From assembly GCA_016191995.1 (NCBI GenBank), contig JACPVA010000075.1:1-37556 (forward strand): a stretch of DNA of 37,556 bases, given 5' to 3'. The notes under the pieces were generated by a model. The model was not told the DNA's origin, made no database searches, and was given only the letters and a program-made list of their open reading frames with translations. The DNA is from Burkholderiales bacterium (GTDB lineage Bacteria > Pseudomonadota > Gammaproteobacteria > Burkholderiales > Burkholderiaceae_C). This document shows, piece by piece, positions 31,835 through 37,556 of this stretch; the stretch's first letter is position 1; each line of letters opens with the position of its first letter. The position numbers were made by a program, and so were the translations under genes.

Positions 31835-32941
31835 TCAACGCGCCGGCCGACGCACGGCGTGCCGCTGGCCGCGCGCGAGCGCAGCCGGCTCGCTGCGCGC
31901 GCGCGTCGATTCCCGGATCACCAGCCGCGGAGCAGGCTGGTCGACACGAGGCGGCTCACCCGCGAGCAGCTGCAGCATCGCCGATGCCGCGAGCAGGCCG
32001 AGCTCGTGGATCGGGTGGTGCACCGTCGTCAGCGGCGGGATCGCATACTGGGCGGACGCCAGGTCGTCGAAGCCGACCAGCGACACATCGTCGGGAACGC
32101 GCAGGCGGTGGCGGTGCAGCGCCAGCGCGGCACCGAATGCCATCTGGTCGTTGGCCGCGAAGATCGCGCTGAAGGGGGTGCGGTCGCCGATCAGGCGCTC
32201 GACCGCCTGCAGGCCGCTGGCCTCGGTGAAGTCGCCCTGCAGCACGCGGGCGGGGTCGACCGGCAATCCCGCGGACTCGAGCGCCCCGCGGTAGCCACGC
32301 AGGCGCTGCTCGGCGTCCGGGTGCCGCAGGTCGCCCGAGATGTAGGCGATGTCCCGGTGGCCCAGGCCGATCAGGTGCTGGGTGGCCAGCAAGGCGCCGC
32401 CGAGGTTGTCGAAGTCGAAGGCGAACAAGCCGGGACGCTCCAGCCTGCGCCCGGTCGCGACCACCGGCAGCGCGCGCGCGGTCTCGGCCAGGGCGGCGTC
32501 GCTGAGCCTGCCGGTCAGGACGATGATGCCGTCGACATGCCGGGACCGCAGGGTCTGGATGCACCCGGCCTCGTGACGCGCATGCCAATGCCCGCTGACG
32601 AACAGCGGGCTGTAGCCGGCCGCATCGAGCGCGATCTCGATGCCGCGCAGCGCGCCGCCATAGAACGGGCTGTCGATGGCCTGCGTGACGACGCCGATGC
32701 TCATCGTGCGCCCGCCGGCCAGCCCGCGCGCGATCGGGTTGGGGCTGAATCCGAGCCTGGCGATGGCCGCGTCGACCGCGGCGCGCTTGTCGGCACTGAC
32801 CACGGCGGTGCCGTTCAGGATCCGCGAGACGGTCGATGGCGACACTCCCGCCGCGGCCGCCACCATCTCGAGCGTCACCGCGCCCGCCGCGCCGGCCGCC
32901 GAGGCCCGACCCCTGGGCTGCCGCCGTCCTGCCTTGTCCAT
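31835..32941 (-). CDS. LacI-family transcriptional repressor of the glucan locus
   Basis: The protein has 368 residues. The N-terminal helix-turn-helix VTLEMVAAAAGVSPSTVSRI (residues about 22-41), the hinge NPIARGLAGGRTMSIGVV, and a periplasmic-binding-protein-like effector domain (DSPFYGGALRGIE, FSAIFAANDQMAFGAALAL, VSLVGFDDLASAQYAIPPLT) are complete. The start at 32941 (MDKAGRR) has AGGAGGG 9 bases upstream; the in-frame ATG at 32950 sits directly on that Shine-Dalgarno and is rejected. It most likely binds the four TGAAAGCGCTTTCA sites and releases them when a beta-gluco-oligosaccharide or glucose derivative binds. It has no such site in its own upstream region, so it is not obviously autoregulated. 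Confidence 0.92.
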   Translation of the reverse strand: MDKAGRRQPRGRASAAGAAGAVTLEMVAAAAGVSPSTVSRILNGTAVVSADKRAAVDAAIARLGFSPNPIARGLAGGRTMSIGVVTQAIDSPFYGGALRGIEIALDAAGYSPLFVSGHWHARHEAGCIQTLRSRHVDGIIVLTGRLSDAALAETARALPVVATGRRLERPGLFAFDFDNLGGALLATQHLIGLGHRDIAYISGDLRHPDAEQRLRGYRGALESAGLPVDPARVLQGDFTEASGLQAVERLIGDRTPFSAIFAANDQMAFGAALALHRHRLRVPDDVSLVGFDDLASAQYAIPPLTTVHHPIHELGLLAASAMLQLLAGEPPRVDQPAPRLVIRESTRARSEPAALARGQRHAVRRPAR

Positions 32942-33335
32942 GCGCCGCATCCCTCCTGGTCCGCGCATTGTCTACGGGGCAAGCACCGCGGCGCTGCACC
33001 GGACTGGCCGCAAGCGGCCGTGGCCGTAGGCCCTGCCGGCGGCTGACCTGACCGATCGAATCACGCTCGGGACTAACCCTCGGTTACCGGTCTCACGCCT
33101 GCGAGTCACCAATTTCTGCCGGCCAGTCCTTGACCCAACGCAAACCGGCTCGACCGGGGGACAAGGAATATAAGCAAGTGTCGATATTCAACCGCCCGGG
33201 CCGCGCAACCCGACGGCATGGGGTCAGGCGCTCGATGGAGTATCCGGTGACAGCGACTCGAAATGCAGGCAAGGCGGCATCGGCCTGGGCCCCGCCATCG
33301 TTGCGGGCGCCGATGCGGGTTTCGGCCTGAAGCCC
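32942..33335. other. 394-base divergent regulatory gap
   Basis: The gap lies between the - strand repressor gene and the + strand cytochrome operon. It holds the regulator Shine-Dalgarno near 32951, a small perfect inverted repeat TAACC-CTC-GGTTA (33074-33086), and an AT-rich TATAAG (33169-33174) that could be a -10 for the cytochrome genes; a TTGACC at 33130 is too far away to be its -35. A TTG-started frame of 66 codons here has no recognisable similarity and is not called. Confidence 0.5.
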
Positions 33336-33977
33336 ATGCGCAAGCTGCTCGACGCGCTGCGCAGCGCCCCGAAGCCCGGCCGCACGCTGGGCCGCCTGCT
33401 CGGCCTGGGCGCGCTGGGGGCCGTGCTGGCCGGGGTCGCGCTGTATGCGGTCGCCTACTACCCGCTGATGGAGGCGACCAACACGACCGAGTTCTGCATC
33501 TCCTGCCACACGATGCACGACAACGTGTACCAGGAGTACAAGAAGTCGGCTCACTACACCAACGCCTCGGGCGTGCGCGCCGGCTGCCCCGACTGCCACG
33601 TGCCCCAGCAGTTCGGCCGCAAACTGTTCGCCAAGGTACGCGCGGCCAAGGATGTCTGGCACGAGATGCTCGGCACGATCGACACGCCCGAGAAGTTCGA
33701 GGCCCGCCGCTGGCAGATGGCCAGCGCCGTGTGGGGCATGATGGAACGAACCGACTCGTCGACCTGCCGCTCCTGCCATGCCTTCGACTCGATGGCGCTG
33801 GACCTGCAGGACCGCATCGCGCGGCGCAAGCACCAGTCGGCGGTCGAGGACGGCAAGACCTGCATCGAGTGCCACAAGGGGCTCGTGCACAAGTATCCCG
33901 AGGCCCCCACGCCCGCAGCGGCGGGGCTTCGCGGCAGCGACCCGCCGGCGGTCGTCTCGGGTGGCGTCCCCGGCTGA
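33336..33977 (+). CDS. NapC/NirT-family tetraheme cytochrome c
   Basis: The protein has 213 residues. One N-terminal membrane anchor (LGALGAVLAGVALYAVAYY, residues about 24-42) leads into a periplasmic domain with exactly four CXXCH haem sites: CISCH from Cys54 (followed by TM, the usual Met-containing first haem site), CPDCH from Cys84, CRSCH from Cys144 and CIECH from Cys176. This is the quinol dehydrogenase layout of NapC/NirT, which links the quinone pool to periplasmic cytochromes. The C-terminal 25 residues are Pro/Ala-rich. No reductase gene of the Nap or Nir type follows. Instead flavocytochrome c genes do, which suggests electron transfer between sulfide oxidation and quinones (inference). 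Confidence 0.92.
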   Translation: MRKLLDALRSAPKPGRTLGRLLGLGALGAVLAGVALYAVAYYPLMEATNTTEFCISCHTMHDNVYQEYKKSAHYTNASGVRAGCPDCHVPQQFGRKLFAKVRAAKDVWHEMLGTIDTPEKFEARRWQMASAVWGMMERTDSSTCRSCHAFDSMALDLQDRIARRKHQSAVEDGKTCIECHKGLVHKYPEAPTPAAAGLRGSDPPAVVSGGVPG

Positions 33978-34027
33978 GCCGGGCGGCGCGCACCTCGTTC
34001 CTTCCCCTCACCACTGTAGGAGACACG

Positions 34028-34672
34028 ATGAAGCGCAAGGCTTTGGGGGTCGCACTGCTGATCGCGGCGGCGACATGGGCATCGGGCGCCGCGGCACAGT
34101 CGGCGACGGTGCAGATGCTGGCCGGCAACTGCGTCGGCTGCCACGGGGTCGACGGCACGAGCCGCGGGCCGGCGTCGCCGAATATCGCCGGCATGTCGAA
34201 GGCCTATTTCGTCGGCGCGATGCTGTCGTACAAGTACGGCAAGGACATCGAGAAGATCGGGGCGGCGGCGAAGAAGCTCGGCCTCGACCCGGACGATATC
34301 GAGGGCCATGAGCGGCTGGCCACCGTGATGGACCGCATCGCCAAGGGCTACAGCGACGAGGACATCGGCATGCTGGCCGACTACTTCGGCGCCAAGCCCG
34401 CGGTCGCGGCCGCGCAGGGCTTCGACGCCGCGCTCGCGGCGCGCGGCAAGGCGGTGCACGACAAGGCCTGCGAGAAGTGCCACGAGGACGGCGGCCGCAA
34501 GGGCGACGGCTCGGGCGAGCTGGCCGGGCAGTGGATGCCTTACCTGAACCACGCGCTCATGGACTTCAACGCCGGCCATCGCGGCATGCCCAAGAAGATG
34601 CGCGCCAACATGAAGGACCTGACCGACCAGGACTTCCAGGCCCTCGTGCACTACTACGCCAGCCAGAAGTGA
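34028..34672 (+). CDS. fccA: Diheme cytochrome c subunit of flavocytochrome c sulfide dehydrogenase
   Basis: The protein has 214 residues. A Sec signal peptide ([20 protein letters not shown]) is followed by two class I cytochrome c folds with CVGCH from Cys35 and CEKCH from Cys148. The duplicate-fold diheme layout matches FccA, the electron acceptor of FccB, to which it is joined by an 11-base gap. [11 protein letters not shown] and [11 protein letters not shown] supply Met residues of the kind used as axial ligands. A GTAGGAG sequence ends 6 bases before the ATG. Generic diheme cytochromes look similar, so the name rests largely on the neighbour. Confidence 0.85.
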   Translation: MKRKALGVALLIAAATWASGAAAQSATVQMLAGNCVGCHGVDGTSRGPASPNIAGMSKAYFVGAMLSYKYGKDIEKIGAAAKKLGLDPDDIEGHERLATVMDRIAKGYSDEDIGMLADYFGAKPAVAAAQGFDAALAARGKAVHDKACEKCHEDGGRKGDGSGELAGQWMPYLNHALMDFNAGHRGMPKKMRANMKDLTDQDFQALVHYYASQK

Positions 34673-34683
34673 GGAGACACGAC

Positions 34684-35985
34684 ATGACCAATACCGCACG
34701 CAGGGACTTCATGCTCGGCGCCGGCGCTGCCGGCCTCGCGCTGGCGGCACCGGGCTTCGCGATCGCGCAGGGCAAGAAGAAGGTCGTCGTCGTCGGCGGC
34801 GGCATCGGCGGCTGCACCGCGGCCAGCTACCTCCGTATGTTCGACCCGTCGATCGAGGTCACGCTGATCGAGCCGAACAAGACCTACCACACCTGCTTCA
34901 TGAGCAACGAGGTGATCGCCGGCGAGCGCAAGATGGAGTCGATCGCCTTCGGCTACGACGGCGTGCGCAAGCGCGGCGTCAACGTCGTCCACGACACCGT
35001 CACCGCGATCGATGCCGCAGCGCGCACGGTCAAGACCGCCGGCGGCGGCAGCCACACCTACGACCGGCTCGTCGTCGCGCCCGGCATCGACTTCAAGTGG
35101 GAGGCGATCCAGGGCTACGACGCCAAGGCCGCCGAGACGATCCCGCACGCGTGGAAGGCCGGCCCGCAGACGACGCTGCTGCGCCAGCAGCTCGAAGCGA
35201 TGCGCGACGGCGGCACCGTCGTGCTGTGCCCGCCCAGCGGCGCCTTCCGCTGCCCGCCCGGCCCCTACGAGCGCGCCAGCCTGATCACGCACTACCTCAA
35301 GCAGCACAAGCCCAAGTCCAAGGTGCTGATCGTCGACGCCAGCACGACCTTCTCCAAGCAGGGCCTGTTCATCGGCGGCTGGAAGGCGCTGTACGGCTAC
35401 GGCACGCCGAACAGCATGATCGAGTGGATCAGCGGCGAGAAGACCGACGGCGGCATCGCGAAGGTCGACGTCGCGACGCGGTCGGTGACGACGCGCTTCG
35501 GCGATACGCACAAGGCCGACGTGCTGAACGTGATCCCGCCGCAGAGGGCCGGCAAGGTCGCCATCGACGCCGGGCTGGCCGGCAGCGGCGACTGGTGCCC
35601 GGTCGACCGGCTGACCTTCGAGTCGACGATCCACAAGGGCATCCACGTGATCGGCGACGCCTCGGTCGCGGCGGCGATGCCGAAGTCCGGCTACTCGGCG
35701 AACTCGCAGGCCAAGGTCACCGCGGCAGCGATCGTCGCCTTGCTGAACGGCAAGCAGCCGGGCGTGCCGTCCTACGTCAACACCTGCTACAGCGTGGTCG
35801 GCAAGGACTACGGCATCTCGGTGGCCAACGTCTACGCGCTGGGCACCGACGACAAGGGCGCGCAGGTGATCAAGGCGGTCTCGGGCGGCGTCAGCCCGGC
35901 CGAGGCCTCGGCCGAATTCCGCCGGCGCGAGGTCGAGTACGCGCACAGCTGGTTCCACAACATCACGCACGACATCTTCGGCTGA
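34684..35985 (+). CDS. fccB: Flavocytochrome c sulfide dehydrogenase, flavoprotein subunit
   Basis: This 433-residue periplasmic FAD enzyme oxidises sulfide to sulfur and passes electrons to FccA. A Tat signal [20 protein letters not shown] is present, as expected for a folded flavoprotein. [14 protein letters not shown] is the FAD-binding Rossmann motif. Cys71 in [10 protein letters not shown] is at the position that binds FAD covalently in characterised FccB, and Cys190 in FRCPPGPYE with Cys305 in GDWCPVD are the redox-active cysteine pair. [20 protein letters not shown] and the C-terminal FCSD domain ([15 protein letters not shown]) complete the family pattern. The start follows a GAGGAG site. 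A terminator follows. Confidence 0.94.
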   Translation: MTNTARRDFMLGAGAAGLALAAPGFAIAQGKKKVVVVGGGIGGCTAASYLRMFDPSIEVTLIEPNKTYHTCFMSNEVIAGERKMESIAFGYDGVRKRGVNVVHDTVTAIDAAARTVKTAGGGSHTYDRLVVAPGIDFKWEAIQGYDAKAAETIPHAWKAGPQTTLLRQQLEAMRDGGTVVLCPPSGAFRCPPGPYERASLITHYLKQHKPKSKVLIVDASTTFSKQGLFIGGWKALYGYGTPNSMIEWISGEKTDGGIAKVDVATRSVTTRFGDTHKADVLNVIPPQRAGKVAIDAGLAGSGDWCPVDRLTFESTIHKGIHVIGDASVAAAMPKSGYSANSQAKVTAAAIVALLNGKQPGVPSYVNTCYSVVGKDYGISVANVYALGTDDKGAQVIKAVSGGVSPAEASAEFRRREVEYAHSWFHNITHDIFG

Positions 35986-36001
35986 TCGAAGCGAAACCGA
36001 A

Positions 36002-36060
36002 CCCCGGTCGCCGGGGATCCTGCACGCCCGCCGACGCGCAAGCGCGGCGGGCGCGCTTTT
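36002..36060 (+). terminator. Rho-independent terminator after fccB, two hairpins
   Basis: CCCCGG-TCG-CCGGGG (36002-36016) is followed by a second stem, GCCCGC/GCGGGC plus CGCGC/GCGCG with a 3-base bulge (36026-36052). It ends in GCGCTTTT at 36053-36060. It separates the cytochrome operon from the convergent nirD. Confidence 0.72.
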
Positions 36061-36063
36061 CGT

Positions 36064-36378
36064 TCAGCCGGCGCGCAGCCAGACCTCGCCGCGGTCGATG
36101 CGAACCCGGTGCCGGCGCGTGCAGCCGGCATCGGGCGCGACCGCCTCGCCGGTATCGAGCTGGATCGTCATGCCGTGCAGCGGGCAGGCGACGCGGCGGT
36201 CGAAGACCATGCCTTGCGACAGCGGGCCGCCGCGGTGCGGGCAGCGGTCGTCGAGCGCGAACACCTCGTCGGTCGCGGTGCGGAAGACCGCGATCGCGCC
36301 GGAGTCACCGTGCACCACGCGCGCGCCCAGGCGCGGGATCTCGTCAAGCGGGCAGACCCGCGTCCAGTCTTCGCTCAT
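36064..36378 (-). CDS. nirD: Nitrite reductase (NADH) small subunit, Rieske-type
   Basis: The 104-residue Rieske-fold protein starts MSEDWTRVCPLDEIPRLGARVV. Here the [2Fe-2S] ligands are complete (CPHRGG and CPLHG, 16 residues between the pairs), so this NirD should carry a cluster, unlike the E. coli protein. It partners NirB in assimilatory reduction of nitrite to ammonium. The start has GGAG 8 bases upstream and overlaps the end of nirB by 35 bases. Confidence 0.9.
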   Translation of the reverse strand: MSEDWTRVCPLDEIPRLGARVVHGDSGAIAVFRTATDEVFALDDRCPHRGGPLSQGMVFDRRVACPLHGMTIQLDTGEAVAPDAGCTRRHRVRIDRGEVWLRAG

Positions 36379-37556
36379 CGGGGGCTCCTTCGGGGTCGCG
36401 TGGGCGGCGCGGGTGCAGCACGATCGGCGCATAGTCGCCCGCATTCGGCGCCGCGGCGAGCGTCTCGGGCAGGCGTTGCCGCCAGGGATCGGCCTCGACC
36501 GCCAGCGCGTCGCGCAGCCGCGCCGCGAGCGCGCGCCGCTGCCCGGCGTCGTCCAGCACCGGCTTGACCGACGCCAGCCCGACGCGTGCCAGCCAGTGCG
36601 CGGTGCGCTCCAGGTAGCGCGCCTGCTCGCGGTACAGCTGCAGGAACGCGGCGACATGCTCGGTGGCCTCCTCGGCCGAGCCGACCTTGACCAGGAACTG
36701 CGCGACCTCGGTCTTGATGCCGCCGTTGCCGCCAACATAGATCTCCCAGCCCGAGTCGACGCCGACGATGCCGACATCCTTGATCCCGGCCTCGGCGCAG
36801 TTGCGCGGGCAGCCCGAGACCGCGAGCTTGACCTTGTGCGGCGCAGCCATGCGGTCGAGCGCGTTCTCCAGCGCGACGCCGAGCGCGGTCGAGTCCTGCA
36901 CCCCGAAGCGGCACCACTCGGAGCCGACACAGGTCTTGACCGTGCGCAGCGCCTTGCCGTAGGCGAAGCCGGAGCCCATGCCGAGGTCGGCCCACACGCG
37001 CGGCAGGTCCTCGCCGCGCACGCCGAGCAGGTCGATGCGCTGGCCGCCGGTGATCTTGAGCGCCGGCACGGCATATTTCTCGGCCACCTCGGCGATGCGG
37101 CGCAGCTGCGCCGGGCTCGTCACGCCGCCGGCGATGCGCGGCACGACCGAGAAGCTGCCGTCCTTCTGGATATTGGCGTGCATGCGCTCGTTGACATGGC
37201 GCGACCGCGGGTCGTCGCGCGACTCGCGCGGCCAGGCGCAGCGGACGTAGTAGTTGAGCGCCGGCCGGCAGGTCGGACAACCGTCGGCGCTGCGCCATTC
37301 GCAGAAGCGCATCACCGCGCCGACCGAGACCAGCTCGTTGTCGCGGATCGCGCGCCGGACCTCCTCGTGCGTGTAGTCGGTGCAGGCGCAAAGCGGCTTC
37401 GTCGCCGGGTCCAGCGGCGCGTAGGCACCGCCGACGACCGAGGCGAGGATCTGCTCGACCAGGCTGCTGCACGACCCGCAGGATGCCGACGCCTTGGTAT
37501 GGCGGCGCACGTCCTCGAGCGTGAAGAGACCCTGCTCCTTGATCGCGCGCACGATC
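36344..37556 (-). CDS. nirB: Nitrite reductase [NAD(P)H] large subunit, C-terminal part
   Basis: About 404 residues are visible and the 5' end lies beyond base 37556. The segment begins inside the BFD-like [2Fe-2S] region (SASCGSCSSLVEQIL, then CACTDYTHEEVRRAI). It continues through the ferredoxin-like half domain (VNERMHANIQKDGSFSVVPR, GGQRIDLLGV) to the sirohaem/[4Fe-4S] domain, with the cluster ligands in TCVGSEWCRFGVQDS and SGCPRNCAEAGIKDVG. This enzyme reduces nitrite to ammonium with NADH or NADPH, in the cytoplasm. The last residues overlap nirD in another frame. It is unrelated to the neighbouring cytochrome operon and convergent to it. Confidence 0.95.
   Translation of the reverse strand, partial: IVRAIKEQGLFTLEDVRRHTKASASCGSCSSLVEQILASVVGGAYAPLDPATKPLCACTDYTHEEVRRAIRDNELVSVGAVMRFCEWRSADGCPTCRPALNYYVRCAWPRESRDDPRSRHVNERMHANIQKDGSFSVVPRIAGGVTSPAQLRRIAEVAEKYAVPALKITGGQRIDLLGVRGEDLPRVWADLGMGSGFAYGKALRTVKTCVGSEWCRFGVQDSTALGVALENALDRMAAPHKVKLAVSGCPRNCAEAGIKDVGIVGVDSGWEIYVGGNGGIKTEVAQFLVKVGSAEEATEHVAAFLQLYREQARYLERTAHWLARVGLASVKPVLDDAGQRRALAARLRDALAVEADPWRQRLPETLAAAPNAGDYAPIVLHPRRPRDPEGAPDERRLDAGLPA

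Noticed and set aside
33130..33330. Small TTG-started frame upstream of the tetraheme cytochrome gene
   Set aside because: No Shine-Dalgarno sequence, basic low-complexity composition and no recognisable fold.

Overview
The window is very GC-rich DNA packed with short intergenic gaps and ATGA-type overlaps. Its gene families fit a betaproteobacterium of the order Burkholderiales: NrsF, a FDH1-type formate dehydrogenase, a complete Entner-Doudoroff set, flavocytochrome c sulfide dehydrogenase and NirBD. Placement in the Rubrivivax/Leptothrix/Ideonella neighbourhood is a guess from gene content, not from a marker gene. No rRNA, tRNA, CRISPR array, phage or insertion sequence was seen.

Layout. 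(1) 1-4544, + strand: the end of an NrsF-type anti-sigma gene, then a possible ECF sigma-F promoter, a radical SAM protein of the ArsS family, two small glycosyltransferase-like proteins, CutA and an MTA/MTI phosphorylase. (2) 4630-9427, + strand: a two-subunit NAD-linked formate dehydrogenase made of NuoE-NuoF and NuoG-FdhA fusions. (3) 9306-14361, - strand: zwf, pgl, edd and eda, which carry glucose 6-phosphate to pyruvate and glyceraldehyde 3-phosphate. (4) 14483-32941: a large beta-1,3(1,6)-glucan (laminarin-type) utilisation locus, split by a small VapBC toxin-antitoxin pair. (5) 33336-35985, + strand: a NapC-like tetraheme cytochrome plus the two subunits of flavocytochrome c sulfide dehydrogenase. 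(6) 36064-37556, - strand: nirD and the 3' part of nirB.

The glucan locus is the centrepiece. One - strand arm has a lipoprotein with duplicated putative glycan-binding domains and an exported GH81 endo-beta-1,3-glucanase. The divergent + strand operon has an outer-membrane porin, a GH17 lipoprotein, a leaderless GH30, glucokinase, and one polypeptide in which a GPH-family sugar transporter is fused to a GH17 domain. A second - strand operon has GH1, GH16 and GH17 enzymes, all without signal peptides, with a LacI-family regulator gene behind it. Four identical copies of the palindrome TGAAAGCGCTTTCA lie in front of the transcription units. Three of them sit 1-2 bases downstream of a recognisable -10 element, so a LacI-type repressor circuit can be read directly from the DNA.

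Inferred flow: GH81 and the GH17 lipoprotein cut glucan outside the cytoplasm. Fragments enter through the porin and the GPH permease, are reduced to glucose by cytoplasmic GH17, GH16, GH30 and GH1, and are phosphorylated by glucokinase. The adjacent zwf-pgl-edd-eda genes then take over. There is no TonB-dependent SusC-like receptor in the window, so this differs from the Bacteroidetes laminarin PUL plan. The transporter-hydrolase fusion is the most unusual single gene.
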